This document shows positions 22,498 to 36,316 of a stretch of DNA of 64,000 nucleotides, one piece after another. Within the stretch, counting starts at the first letter, position 1; every line of letters starts with the position of its first letter. Below the pieces are notes generated by a model. That model did not search any database. It saw only the letters and a list, made by a program, of their open reading frames with translations, and was not told the origin of the DNA. The position numbers and the translations under genes are program-made. The stretch spans positions 1,423,501-1,487,500 of the forward strand of contig JACATO010000095.1 of assembly GCA_018389105.1 (NCBI GenBank), written 5' to 3'. The stretch comes from Nautilus pompilius (taxonomy: Eukaryota; Mollusca; Cephalopoda; Nautilida; Nautilidae).

Positions 22498-25400
22498 ATA
22501 GATAAAACAGGTGAAAAATTGTGAAGACCAACCTTTGCATTAAGCCGACTATAAGAGCCTTGGATACTCTTGGCCGCATTACAGAACTTGAAAAGCAAAG
22601 TAAAATTGGCTAAAGCTCAGAAGTGTAATTTCAGTCACGCCATACCAGGCCACTTCCTACACCTTTTGGGAACAAACTATTCGTTGATCTAGGTTTGACT
22701 CAGGTGACATGATCGAGGGTTTACATTTTAGTATAATCCAATCAATACCTGCCGTTTTAGCATCTGGTAACAGTTAGTGGAGATTTGTAAAAGCTAATGA
22801 CTTACGTCTTTAACCATCATTAGGGGCGTTTTCGTTAATAGGTAAAAATACTTTATGCTAACATCTCAGGTGTGCCACCTGTTAAAAACGAGCGACACAG
22901 CAGAGAGATCGCATGTGTACATGCCATTCACTGCTTGTATTTTCCAAATTAAATTTTGGTAAGTGTTCCTTAGATAGATTTCGGATAAAATACCTAGAGA
23001 ATATCATCATTATCAAACTTTATTGATATGTATTTGCTAAATCGCTTTCTGAACTGACTTGGGTGCTGATCATTGTTGTAAAAAAGTGCTCTGACACGTT
23101 AAAAATGATTTGCCAATGCTAATGAGTGATTTAAGATGCAGGATGGCCATATTGAATTACTTTTAAAACTTTGCACTATGGATCCCCCCTGTAAAATTAA
23201 ATAAACTTGGATAATTGGGACCCTGACTGATGCCTTTTTAAAATTGATTGTTGTTTTGTGGCTAACATCGTGAACGTTAGGTGCTTATTGGCTCAGCTGT
23301 TCTGCCATGAACGTACGGAGGTGGGGATCAATGTTTTATTCACCAACATGAAAAGGCTCATACCAAAACCGTTTTGACTAGAAGTGGAAGTAAAAGATAG
23401 TTCAAGACCATTATGTTCAGAATAATAAGAAAACTCAAGGGTTACGAGAGGGTGGTGGTGGTGAGTAAATTTCTATGCATTGCCAAATAACAAAGAGAAC
23501 AGCCAACTCCTGCTCTATATTCTGAGCTAATCTACCACAAACTGTATGGGTTATTTATCCTTTTTCTTGACTAGTAGCTAAAAAGGTAGGAAAGCTTAAC
23601 AACATTTCCTGCTAAGATTTCAGCCTATCTTTTTCTGTGGCACAACTGGAATTTCACTATAGTTTATTATTAAGGGCAAGATGACCGATTTCAGCAACAG
23701 GATATATTTGAAGCTGTTGTAATTTAGATATAACGATGAGCTTTGGGTTACACCTTAGGGTATCTGACCTCATACCACCTTTTTGGCAACAATTCTAATT
23801 TCCATACTTGTTCTAACATAAACTAACCATTAAAACTGGTAAAGATGGAAATTTTCCTTCAAGGTTCATGCATAATTGATTTTGAGTGGAGGTCATCTTG
23901 GTGTTATCAATGTGTTAAAGAATGTTTCTATGGCAACTGTTGCACCATGCAGATATCCTTCATTTATTGTCATTTCTACACTTAGATGCTGGCTTGAAAG
24001 AACACAACACTATTAACCAATAGCGATGTTGTAGTGGGTAAATATTTTCAGTCATTATATGGGCTGTATTTAATGCAGTCAGCATTGACCAATGTTATTC
24101 CTCTTCTATGCATATGCTATTAAGGATGTTTAATGACTTGCAATCATTGAACAACCAATGCAAAATTTTTTTTAAAACCAACCTGCACATGCAAGAGAAT
24201 AGAAAAGTTGGGGTAATTCTCTTTTATTCACAAACTCTTTTCCATTTTTCATTCTGTATACTCAAGTACAGATAAACCAAAACACTTCACCCTCTCCCAT
24301 ATCCCTTAAAATATCCAGCAAAATTCTTTGTAATATAATATGGTTAACAATTTTCATTGAATTAAAAAGATTGAGCAACTTCTAAAATATTAGAATGGTA
24401 AGAAACAATTTACTAATTTTCCATGTTTTCAACTTGCAGCTATAGTTTTGATGATTGGCCAAGAATGTGCGGGTTCACTTCATCAGTTGCTAGGTTGGCC
24501 AGCTGTTCGCTTGTGAATAAATTAATGCTAACAATATGGTGAACTATTGAGGCTCAGTTTAGTTGATGTGTAACTTGATGAGGGGATTTCTGAATAGGAT
24601 TTATAATCAGCGAATGGGCAAAAATCTGTGGGTTCTGCTTTATCATTTGTTGCAGGCGATGAGTTTTGTGGTTTTGAATTAGAAAAGGCAGAATGACTAT
24701 ATATATATCAATCATATAAAGAAACAATTCCCCATTTGCTATTTTAATTTAACATTAAAAAATGTATTGGTTGGTTCTCAAATCTTGGAAATTAGAAGCT
24801 TTTAAAAACAAATTTAAGCATCTTTATTTCATTATGGAGGATTTGGACTAGTTGTTTCAGCACTACTAGTTCCTAATTAAATGCATAGATAAACTATAAA
24901 TGATGTTATATGCCTTTGATCCAAAGGTCAAAGCATATGGAAAACTATAACTCATTTATATGTTTAATTAGAAATTACTGGCACTGTAAAAACTAGTTTT
25001 AGACTTTGTCATTCAAACCATGGTTAATATAAATGACAGCCATCTTGATTTGACTGTTATGTTATCACTATAGCAACACAAGCTAGCCAGTCTTTAACAT
25101 AATGGACTGTAATTAAAAACACCTAAACTGATCAGAGGCGCCTATTTACTGAGAAAAGAATCCTAAAGTAACCATTTACCAATAAGAAATTATTATTTTA
25201 ATAATCCTAACAAACTACTTAATGTTTACTTATTATAAAAAAAAACAAAAAAGATGAGAAAGCTTCACAAAAAGATTAAAAAATCTTATTAAAGTTGATA
25301 TTTTTGTTTTTGGAAACCATAAAATTATCCAGTTATGAGAAAAATGTACACTCAACAATGAAAGAAAATTTGATATTATGACTTTCAGAATGGAGATGAT

Positions 25401-26749
25401 GAAGATGCCGAGGTCAACAAATCTACAGTAGTTCTGCAGCTACTGTGTGCATGAAAGTCTCCTCTGAGGAAGGTGCAAACATTATTGCTAGCTCAGGCAG
25501 TATTACCAAGCAATGGGAAAGAAGAGAGAAGAAGAAAGAGTGAAAATCAAACAACAAAAGCGCAATGAAAATAACGGTAATACAGCGGTTGGCAGTCGGG
25601 CGAAATCTTTCAGCTTGCTTTAAAAAGGCACTCAGAAATCTTAAAAGTTGTAATCTAATTTGTTCTTTAAAAATCAACCAAGACCTTGGTCTGCTATTTT
25701 TTAACTTTTTTTACCTAGCTAACTCCACGCCTGTCTTTTTCTAAAGCATTCCATCCTGATGAAACCTGCTAATTGAAGAAAACTAGAATTTTTATCTTTT
25801 TACATGGTCCATTTCATTCCATGTGTTTACTCCTCTTTAATTTAACAAACAAATATTTCTGGAGCAGGGGCCAGTATGAAAGATCCTATAGTAAAATTGT
25901 TTGATGTCATTAGACACTATTTTGCAAGCGGTTGAAAAATATAAATATAGGTGATGTTGGAAACAAACTTCAATTGAAAATCAGGTGCTATTTATTCGCT
26001 TTATGAAAATGCAGAAGAATGCAACTAAATCAATTTAGAGATTTCTTTGTCCAGATGATAATACACTGGAATAATGACCAACGATGAACCAGTAGAAAAG
26101 ACTTTGGTTTTTTTCCACAGTTATTCATATAATGAATTTCTCTGAAACATATAGGAAAAATAAAATTCAGAAGAAATTAATAGACTATCTGCACTTTCCC
26201 CTATATTTAAACAAATTATTTATTTAATTAAATCATTCATACCAGAAGTATCTATCGGTGATATTATTCATACAATTCCCAGGATAAAGGAAGAGTTAAT
26301 TTAATTTGTCAAATGTAAGTTGCATGTGGAGCTGAGAATCCAATCATGTCTGACAGCACTAGAAAGATCACAACAGAAGGAAACACTGAACATATAAGAA
26401 TTTTGGGTAAATGACCTTTTTCAGAAAAGACTATAGGGGAAACAACCAATAACTTCACCCCATGGTTTTCATCATCAGCTTGGATGTTCAAAATTTATTT
26501 TTGTTTTTATTTGATAAAATTTTATTAACTTTTGCTTCTCTCTCTCTTTCTCTCTCTCTCTATATAATATAAATATATTCTTTCTTTTCTTAATAAACAA
26601 AACTAATTAACAGAAAAAATAACAAAAACTTATTTCAATTTTTAAAATATTATTATTGTTGTTATTACCATCTGACATATTATCTGATGCTTAATCTCAT
26701 CTTTCTTTCAATAGCACCCCATGCTTCCACATTGTGTAAGGGGCTTTAT
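22498..26749. other. CpG-depleted AT-rich DNA, no confident exon
   Basis: CpG falls sharply near 22.7 kb. The only possible exon is at 25.39 kb. The 14-mer GCGGTTGGCAGTCG occurs at 25585-25598 and again at 29106-29119. A short TC run lies near 26537. Confidence 0.45.
25389..25454 (+). other. Possible small terminal exon
   Basis: After ATTATGACTTTCAG, an acceptor with a modest pyrimidine tract, the next 21 codons read NGDDEDAEVNKSTVVLQLLC plus A and then stop at TGA. The acidic start followed by a hydrophobic run looks protein-like, and the piece lies in CpG-depleted DNA that may be transcribed. There is no donor partner, no homology I recognise, and a chance origin is quite possible. Confidence 0.15.
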
Positions 26750-28430
26750 TAAATAGAATTGGATTTTCAAATTGTGCGCACTGCTCCAAGTATCTCTATC
26801 TTTTCTGATTCTACTACATCATCAAAAGCTATGTTCAGATCATGTTTATATTACTTGATCCTCTGCCCATGAATGCTTCTGAGTAGTATGTCGTTATAGT
26901 CTACGTATAAAGTCTTTTCAGAAATCATGTATTTGCATGCTAGCTTTTGAACTGTCACATTTTCAAATTTTGGCCATTTTACTATTAAGTATGTGGAAAA
27001 CTACAAAGTGGTATTTGTTTCAATACATTAGCATAACATTATTATGAAAATTCAACAAGTTTAATTTGATTTTATCAAGCAAAATTATAAAATCCTAGGG
27101 TGATGCAAAACTTTTGACTATGGCTGTACATGTGTCTTTTCTGGATCTTATCCAGGTTCTCTTACATGTTCCTTTTGATGAATCCAAGTGTACTGATCAT
27201 TATTCAGATTGTGTTGATTTTAAATTTCTAAAGTTTTTCAGTTTGACAATTTCTTTACTTCCTTGATGGACACATTTCTTTTCGATGGTAAGGTACGTCA
27301 GTCATCAAGCAGATTTTCTGTTTTTTGTCTTTTATGGTGAGATCAAGGCAGTTTGCTTTGATTTCTCCATCATTGTATATAGTCATATCCCGGAAAAGTC
27401 GTTTTCTTGTACTATCTCTGGTCTAATTCCAACTAGTAGGTTGTAGTGTTTAAAAATTTTCCAGTGGATGCTGCCTACAGCTTTCTTTAACCTTCACAGG
27501 TATTCTGTTTTGGCTATCCCTGCTACAATAAGTCCCATGGTTTCATCACATGCTCTATGCATTCTGCATTTTAAATCTATGTCAGTGTTGTTTTGGTAGT
27601 GTCGGTCTTGTGCTGCTGCTATCTGTCCCTCAGTTTCCCCTTTCAGTCCAGGGAATTTTAACTATCGTTTGGTTTTCTCTACATCTGGTTTGCTCATTTT
27701 AATAGAGTACTGCGCCTGAATCAGTTTCTCTTGACAGCTTCTTTATTCTGCTCCATCACCTACTAGTTTTCCCAGTGTTTTAGGTTTCTGTGATGGTAAA
27801 TCATTTCCCTTTCCAACCAGCTCACAGGCCATATCCTATTTCTAACCCCCCTCTTCATATCAGGTAGCTGAACAGTTTCTTTTGGATGGTGCATTATTAA
27901 CAGGTTTCTGATTTTAATGACAAGTTTCTTCAATTGACTGATTTTTATAGTTTATGATGTTGATTGAAACTGTCACAAAAGTGGAATGTTGATGGTTCCC
28001 TTCTGCCTTCTAAATTCTGTCCACTTTTCAGTATCATTCTTTAGTATTCTTTTTGATTTTCTTTCATTGTAGATGCTGCTTTTCCATCTCCTTCATTCAT
28101 ACCTACTCAGCTGCATGTTTCTTCTTGCTCTAGCTCTTCAATGATTGTATTCAGATAAGCTGTTTGGCCAGCTTTTCTCTCTTGAAGTGCATTTATCTGG
28201 TCCATTTTGATGTCTTCAATGAATCATTTCAGTTTCTGTAGTTGCTTTTCTATCTGGTTGCCATCCTTAGTAAATAGTGTTAAGTCATCCATGTGGAAAA
28301 GGTAACTGATGTCCTCACCCTGTATGCTGCATCCAGTTATTGGTTACCATTGTTTAACATTGTGCTCAGTGAGGCCAAGGCCAGGCAGAAGAGACAAACA
28401 GTGGCAATGAATCCCTTTGGATTATTTCAT
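26750..28430 (-). mobile_element. Non-LTR retrotransposon (LINE), reverse transcriptase and C-terminal part, decayed
   Basis: Read leftward, PKGFIATVCLFCLALASLS near 28400 fits the PQG...LF.LAL motif of reverse transcriptase. It is followed by SYLFHMDDLTLFTKDGNQIE near 28290-28220, the catalytic [FY]xDD box in the form HMDD. Further on lie LKFPGLKGETEGQIAAAQD near 27640, the Cys/His remnant with CDETMGLIVAG, and SIHWKIFKHYN near 27470. These conserved C-terminal blocks place it with animal LINE polyproteins of the type often annotated as type-1 retrotransposable element proteins. Stops and frameshifts are frequent and the 5' end is missing. I do not assign a clade. Confidence 0.75.
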
Positions 28431-31400
28431 TTTTGATGTTGATGGAGCCAGTTGTTAACTTCCCTTTGGAGTATATTAATATTTAAACTAAAAAAAACAC
28501 ACCAGAAAATAATGTCCAGGAACTTGGTTTCAAACATTTTTAAAAATTAAAAAAAATTTTTTTTTCTACTTCTACCTTATAATTTGTTTACTTTAATTTT
28601 TGACACAAAGAGAAGCAGTAACCAAATATTGAACTTTTTTTTTTTTTTTGGTGGGAGGGAATTCTTTAGATTTAAATATCTTTATAGTAAGCAAAATCTT
28701 GTTTTTTTCTCTTGTATGCCTCTCTCTCTCTTATCTTTTACTAAACAAATCTAAACTTTAAAACAAATGCAGACTTAAGACTCCCAGTTTAAATATGGTG
28801 TGAGAGGTGCACGCTACTCATCTCAAATTATACGAGAAAATGCAGAAAGTCAGCCACTTGGTTATTATTATATTTTGTATTTTAAAAAATGTATTATAGA
28901 GAAAAATACAGATTTCATATGTACTTCTAATCCATCATTGTTTAATATCCTCAAGGTCAATAACTTTAACGATACAAATAAATATTCATGTATGCTGTTC
29001 GTACTTTTTACAATTTTCATTAACTAATTTATTTATTTATGTTATTAATTTCAAAACTTTCACTTTCCAATTTGGCTTTTTATTTCACTCTTTCCAGTCA
29101 ATATGGCGGTTGGCAGTCGTGAAACTACATAAATGCATATCTTGTTTCCATATGTGGCAGTCATAAAGTTTATTTTCTGAGTCTTCCAATAATTTAAACA
29201 CATTCTGATATCGCATGTGTAACTAAAAACAATAGTGAATTTTGATCAGATAAAAAATTATATCCAATATATATTTTTTTTTTTTTGTATTTTGTGTGTT
29301 GTTTCACTTCGCTTCATTTCTGTTTTTCTAATCTTATCACATCAACATACTAGAGCTAAGTTCTCTTCAGGATTACTTGTCATTTCCACTTTCGGTTTTG
29401 TGTGATTCTGAAAGACCCATTAAAGCTTTGCCACTTCTACGAAAAAAATAAGTAACCAAAGTTGCTACAGTTCACTACTCTAATTCATCAATCAATATTT
29501 TGTTTCTTTGTTGCGTCCATTAGCTAAAAGTAAACAATTCACAAAAAGTACAATAGTATATTAACAAGCATGTGTCAGGAACAAGCCACGTGGCAAACAT
29601 TAATCAATTAAAATAAAAAATTAAAAAAAAACAAAAATGTTTTAATACACCCTAGGGTAGCTGGTGGTCCCAGTAATCTTTGTCCTGCTGGTATTTGAGT
29701 GGAAAGTTAATCAATTTTTTCTGAAAATTTTAAAGTTTTATTTTGTGACTTGTTAATTTTAAGATGGCTACTTCATGGAATAGGTTTTCTCAACAGAATG
29801 AGAGATCTATTTGGATCCATAAATGTGTTTAAGAAATTTCCTGACACATTTTGGGTTCACAGGAGAGTTTGCTGTAAGCTAGAGACTTCCTCCCCCTCAG
29901 TATAACTCTGTCAACTGTGTGCAAGCCTACATCCTGTCACAGATCACTTGATAGGATACATGTCTGTACAGACCTAATATTTAATGAACAATTTGTTACA
30001 AAAAAACAAACAGGCATTTAAAATGTTTAATTGGTATGTAAAGTTCTAATGCTGTTTAATATACAAGGGTGTTGCACAAAAAAGGGAATATTTACACTAG
30101 TGCTTTCTACATAAGTGAAAGCGGTACATGCCATGCTGGCACAAGCATTGATGTACAAGTACCTGAATGCATCTTCTTGTTTAAGAACCTGCATTCGTGA
30201 ACAAGTAAACAACATGGCCACACAGTTGTCTGAGCACCAGAGAAGCGAAACAATCTGTCATTTTTTCCTTTGGGCTGACCAACCACCAATATAAATTCAC
30301 TGGAGAATGTTGGCACAATGTAGAGAGATCTGTGTAATACAAAGAAAAGTGTATGAGTACTGAGATTCCCCAGCAGGGCTTCCAATAATGGAAACATTGA
30401 AGGTGGACACACCCACAGCTGATTGTGATCACTGACAAGTGAGTATTGATGAACATTTTGATGCATTTGTCATATGTGTGCAGTATTTATGGCCATCTAA
30501 ACTTCTGAAAGTCATTGGATCCAAAAGTGTGACACAAGACGTTCTGCTGAAGCATAACCAGGCATTAATCAACACTTTGAACCTCTATCACATCCTTCCT
30601 ATAGTCTGCATCTTCCCCCAACTGATTTTAATCTCTTTTAACTTCTGAAAGTTGCTCTCCAAGGTCAAAGATTTGCCAGTGATCACAAATTCCAAAGATG
30701 GTAAAATTGTGACTTGCAAAGCAATTAAAAACCTTCTACCAGGGTAGTATCAAGAAACTCATTTCACTGGCTATGTGTTACAAAACAAGGGTGGGGTTAA
30801 GAGACTACATAGAGAAGTGATACAGTCCAATAAACGATACTTGGTTGCTTTATTTATGAATTGCCATTACTTTCTGAAACACACTTCTACAATGCTTTGG
30901 TATTAACTGTGTTAAAACCAATCTAATCTAGCAATATTCAATTCTTTCAATAGTGTCATAAAGTAGGCTTATTGAGAAACACCAGTTTCTATTGCCAAAG
31001 TATATGAGGGGTGCGTGATATGGTCAGTCTCACATCCAATTGTCTTTAATCTTTGCTAACTTTTGACTTCAGGTACTCATTTGCAGTTGAAAAACTAAAG
31101 ATTGGTATCTGCTTTGAATTGAACCTGCAACCTTTGACTCTGTGAACAAGTACTTGTGGCTTTATCCAGCAGTATTTCTCAAGATTAACTGATCTAATTA
31201 AACATGCATATTATTATTATTATTATAGAAGGTATGATTGAAAACTGTAGTAAATTAAATGAAGAAACAGTAATATCACAATATTAATAAAATTATAACT
31301 TAAAGAAATTAAAAGAAAAGAAAAACTGAAGATGAATGAATCATTTATTTATATTTATCTTGTTCATGTGTAGAAAACATTGAAATGGATACAGTAAAAT

Positions 31401-33873
31401 CTCTCCATGGATATCACGGTTGGTTAATTATCTACTGTATTTGTTTATACTAGGGATATTTAAATGAAACCTGGCTGACATAGAATCACTGCAATCTTGT
31501 CTGGCCGATTTTATTTAAACTTCTCCTATATGTGAGATTTAACATTGAATATATTTTGCTATTTTCACTTAGCTTTTCCAAATATTTGTTCACTTTCCTA
31601 ATTTTTCAAAGAAAAAAATGGATATTTATTGACCATAAATACATTAACTTTATAAAATAGTATTAGTAAAAAATGTTAACTAAAAACATTGCGTATGATA
31701 TTTGGTTATTTACAGCAGGATTCTTGTTGTGTAAGCTTCTAACCACCAAACTGTTTTATTTACATTTTTTCTACTGCTACTGTTTATTTTAAAATTCTGA
31801 TAGACAGCTGAAGGCTTGGATGAATTGGCAGCAACCATGACAAACACTCATTAATTGGTTGACTGACAGTCAGGTTATGCTTTGTTTATTTTAATTTCTA
31901 GACAGATTTGCTTGAGATACAGAGTAGATGGGACTAGTTGCATGATTAAATACATATATGTATATATTTTAAAAAATGCAGTTTACTTTTAGAACAAAAG
32001 TATGTTTTTATAATTATGAAGAACCATAAGCAACTCACAGACAGAGAGCTCTTTTGGACAATCACCAATTGTCCTTATTAATTGGACATTGAAATATGGT
32101 TTAGTGTAGTAAAGCAAAGAGCCGGGAAGGAAGTCAATGATCTATATAAATCCAATGTAAATCCCAAATATTTGTCAAGTTTAATTAATGCACCAAACAC
32201 TACTACTTTTCCTAATAAATTATTCCATGTATCGCATCAACCATCAGTTGGTGTGCCTTTCTACCAGAAACTAATATATATTTTCAAGTGTTTGTATGTT
32301 TGTTTGATACTTTTTCAAGGCCAAACCCTAGCACATAGAGGCCCCAAATTTTGGGTGTAGGTACTTCAGAGTCTGGGCAAGGTTTTAAGATACTGCACAT
32401 TGGCCTAAAGCCATTTTATCCCATGCAGTACTGGGTATCCCAGCTATTAATTAACTGAAGTAAAAAATTCTAGCTATGTATTTTCATCTGTATTGCCTAT
32501 TCCAGCAAGGTAGTGGTGAGCTAGTTTTCAAATACAGTTTTAAATATTTTATTTAAAAAATCCTGCCAAAGTAAGTGCCAGTAGCACTGACAATACTTCT
32601 AGGGGACAACTGCAGTGCTACACCCCCCCCACTTAGGAAGACTGTATCCCTCATAGACCTCAGTGTATGACACAACAACAAAACATTAAAAATATATAAG
32701 ATTTTTTTTTCCTTATCTGAATCTTAAACAATTTTAAAATGAAAAAAACAAATAAAAAAAGCTCATAAAATTTAAATTGTTACATGCAATTAAAAAAAAA
32801 GGACAGAAAATTGTAGGGGAAATGTTCAAAAGTCAATTCTTCTTTCCCTGTAGAAAATGTTTTGATTCATCAAAGCTTTTTTAAACAAAAAAGTATGGAT
32901 ATGCTTGAAACAATTTTAGTTTTGATACAACAAATAAAAATCCTATATAGAACAGATCAGAAAAAATGATTTTTGAATTTCCCAGAAAGTTGGGTGGGAG
33001 AGGCAAAACATTTGAAATTTTCCGAATACTAGGTGCATGAAATATATTTTACTAAATGAAATTTACTAATCTTACAGTTCACGTGCACTTTAAATTTGTA
33101 AATTATATACTGGTAATATTTAATTGCTCATTACAGCTGCAGCCATGATCGGATATTTTACTTTTTCATGTAACCAAGCCTACAAAATGGAAAAAAATTC
33201 ACAGTAGTGAGAAGTAAATTACAATAAAGATTTTGGAAATCCTTAAGTTTCTGAATTTTTTTATTACGAGTAACCAGAATTCCCCTACCATATAATTACT
33301 CCACTGCTAGTATAATCTTTTAGACAAGAATAAAACACCTTAAGTTAAGGAAAAAATCTGAGCTTTTACTGATTTTGTGTTCAGGCCCTCCTATAACTTA
33401 AAATGTTTGTTTTGGTTACAGTATTATACATTGAAGTCAGTTTTCTACTTCTATGTAAATTTACTTTTGTGATTTAATTGTTTATATTATAACAGTTTTA
33501 AAATCTTTTTAAAAAGTGCATGTATTCTTTGCACCTGTTTTAAGTATAAAATGAAATAAGAAATTTTCACTTAATTCTGTTAAAATAATTTACAGCTATT
33601 GTATAGTTATAAAGAGCTATTAAAATAAGAGATCATTTCAAATTAAAAAATAAACAAATAATTCATAACATGCTTTCCTTCATTTGGTCATTAGGTATGG
33701 AAGAGTGAACACACATTGAGTTAAGTGTTTTAAATACACAACAATTAACAAAATATGTGGTTATTTATTTATATTAATTTGGTTCTTGTTTTTTGATGTT
33801 GCAGAGTGACAAAAGTATTGGAAAATTTACTTGATAAAGTTATGTATTTTGTCATAATGTTTGTCTCTCTAAA
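28431..33873. other. CpG-depleted AT-rich DNA with unclassified repeat debris
   Basis: Besides the SINE remnant at 31.0-31.2 kb, the stretch 30.06-30.84 kb may hold a very old transposon (a plus-strand piece reads MATQLSEHQRSETICHFFL), but no catalytic block was found. Long A and T runs are frequent. Confidence 0.4.
31000..31190 (-). mobile_element. tRNA-derived SINE remnant
   Basis: On the minus strand GATAAAGCCACAAGTAC is followed about 25 bases later by GCAGGTTCAATTC. These resemble the A and B boxes of an RNA polymerase III tRNA-type promoter. A tail with AATGAGTACCTG and TTGGATG-type words follows. It cannot fold as a functional tRNA. Confidence 0.4.
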
Positions 33874-34115
33874 ACACTGGCAGCCATAATAATTGTGGAT
33901 TCACCAATAAAACATTTCACGTTTCTTACATGAATAGATTTATTAGTGCATGTAGTTACATTATATAAGCATGTTACTCTTAGGAAATCCTATGTAAAAA
34001 TTAAAAAAAAATCAAAAACTATGAACTTTTGTCACAAGATTTTTTCATCAAAGTAGCCTCCTTTATGCTCCATGAATTATTTTGTTGGTATGCTCACAAT
34101 TATGGCTGCCAGTGT
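33874..34115. repeat. Fold-back element with about 23-26 bp inverted repeats
   Basis: ACACTGGCAGCCATAATAATTGTG at 33874-33897 is the near-perfect reverse complement of the segment at 34093-34114, which lacks one TAA. About 195 bp lie between. Inner sequence near the arms (TTTGTCACAAG, GACAAAAGT) resembles Tc1-type ends. A (TG)n run abuts the right arm. Likely a MITE derived from a Tc1-like element. Confidence 0.55.
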
Positions 34116-34177
34116 GTGTGTGTGTGTGTTTATATATACCAGGTGACTGTAAAGTTACTTCCTGTCGTTGGTTATTT

Positions 34178-35413
34178 ATAACTCCCAAACTGTAACACAA
34201 CTTAATTGAAGTAACTGAACACAATCACAAGTGATGGGAAATGCATTCCCAGAGTTTGCAGAGATTGCCATTTGGGTATGTATGCCGCCTAGGCTACGTG
34301 ATATCACCTCTTATGGTTTTTAAAACCATATGCTTAGACTGCCATCAGATGTATCAGTTTTCCTGCAGAGATATCTGAAAACAGAGCTTCTCTCCAAGAG
34401 CACTTGTGATGTTTTTCTATAGCAATAACTGTAAAATGTGTGGGTGGCTCCACATGTATTTCACAATGACAGAGATGTGTATCATATTCTATGTATCCCA
34501 AGAACCTTGAATAATCTGATCCATAAACTCGAGAGGTTCTGTAAATGAAGCACCATAATCAGGATACCTACCTTTATCTGTAAAACTTGTTGCAGAAATT
34601 CAATGAGCATCTTCAAAAATTAGGCAAGACAATCTCCTTGAACAAGACAGCCTACTCCAGCAAACTATGTGGAAAATGATGCACAAGACACTGAAACTAT
34701 CTACATATAAGATGTGGGACTGCAAAAAACTGCTGCCTTGGAATTCATGATATTTGTTCAAGTGGATGACAACTGGCTTGACAAAATTTTGTGGACTGAT
34801 GAAATGCCATTTCCGTTTATATGGTCAATATGGTCAGGTGAACACTTATAAATGTATTATTTTGGGATAGCTATTTCATTTTTTTTTTTTTTTTTTGGAG
34901 CCCATAGATTAGTTTACTGTTTCAGTCAATTGCTGGTGAATATTATCAGTGCATATTAGCTAACTTAGTGTTGCCTATCTTGTATGAAAAAGCCATTCAG
35001 CATCACGCTGTTCATGCAAGATGCAGTACTACCATGTTACAAATGCTATGTAGAAACAGCTATGCATTGCAATTGGTGAAAAAATCATGAGGACATTTTT
35101 GCATGTTTAGCCACCATGGTCAACAGATCTCACACCTTTGGATTTCCAGTTATAGGCTATTTGCAAACAATGTGATCTTCTGCAGATGATTGTTAATCTT
35201 AAGACCAGCATTCAGCAACACATTATTGCCATGCACAGTAGTCAGTTTGTGTATGTGGCATGTGCCATGTTTGTGACCTGTATTAAAAGCAGCAGCAGAC
35301 ATTGTGAACACTCAACTGTAATAAGTTAAACTTATTCAGCAAAATGTTAATAGAATTTTATTTTGATAAATTGGAATTGGTTCTGTTAACAGAGTGTTAC
35401 AGTTTAGGAGATA
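34178..35413 (+). mobile_element. Mariner-like (Tc1/mariner superfamily) element with inverted repeats, pseudogene
   Basis: The ends 34178-34197 (ATAACTCCCAAACTGTAACA region) and 35394-35413 are near-perfect inverted repeats sharing AAACTGTAACAC. Between them the transposase can be followed: DNWLDKILWTDE near 34770-34803 (first Asp), FMQDAVLPCY near 35011 (second Asp), and PPWSTDLTPLDFQL near 35113-35155, the WPPRSPDLTPLDF block with the third acidic residue as Asp. HCEHS near 35302 is the usual end. Stops and frameshifts are frequent, so it is inactive. Confidence 0.8.
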
Positions 35414-36316
35414 CAAGCATCACCAAGCATATTTTTAATTAAAAAGCAATAACAAAAATGCTAACAACATTAAAATAATGAATAGTCACTGATGTATATA
35501 TGTTTAGCAATACAATTTTTACTCAATCTAAGGTAACTGGTGATATTCATTTTGCTTGTCTGCATATTAAATTTAAAAACTCAAATCTGCCCATTTGCTG
35601 CTAACAGTAAAAATTAATGTAATGATAACATAAAAGAACAGATTTTTTAAAGATCTACTTTGGCAAATTTCAGTTTGACAACATTAAACTTTATTAAAAT
35701 CATCCTGAATATTTCTACATCATGGTAGATTCCCTTTTATTATAGAAAATCTAACTTCTTTTACAGCAAATCTTTTTTAACACTTCCAAGTACCTGTTGC
35801 TATGGTATGTTGTAAGAATTATTGCTATTTGTTGATTAGTTTTTATTTTTGTGGCCACAACAGCAAAAACTACACACATATACCACATAATTGTATATAC
35901 TTGGAAAAATTAATTATAATAAACCTTGGGAATATTAACATTTGACAGTTGTCTATACTTTAACAGCGTCATAATTTATTTTCCATAAACCAATCTGAAA
36001 AAGAGAATTCATGAAGTTCAGCTGTACAATAATACATGGTATCACAGTAGCTTCTTGAAGATAGCAGGTAGCATAGTGTGTAATGAGACTAATATTTAAG
36101 TAATAATATCAAATTTGTTTTATTTTCAGCCGTGAACTATTTTGGCTGACTACCACAACCAGAAGTTTTTTCTTTAAATGTGTGAAACATAATTTTAAGT
36201 TTACTTCAAACCAAGTTTAATGTTAACTCATTTTGAACGTAATACAATTTAAAACAATTTTTCTCTAAAATTAATGTTGTGTATGCAGTAAATCTCAATC
36301 ACCATACACGGAAACC
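35414..36316. other. AT-rich DNA before the CpG island
   Basis: No coding or repeat motif recognised. Confidence 0.4.

Noticed and set aside
22192..22598. Two frames of about 110 residues on opposite strands
   Set aside because: Both follow the TC repeat and contain almost only Ser/Leu or Arg/Glu.
24460..24660. Two loosely similar segments (TGTGCGGGTTCACTTCATCA and TGTGGGTTCTGCTTTATCAT)
   Set aside because: About 70% similarity over some 30 bases is too little to call a repeat.
30060..30840. Possible transposon or gene (119-residue minus frame; plus-strand MATQLSEHQRSET)
   Set aside because: Only a faint resemblance to transposase-associated N-terminal domains; no catalytic block or terminal repeats.
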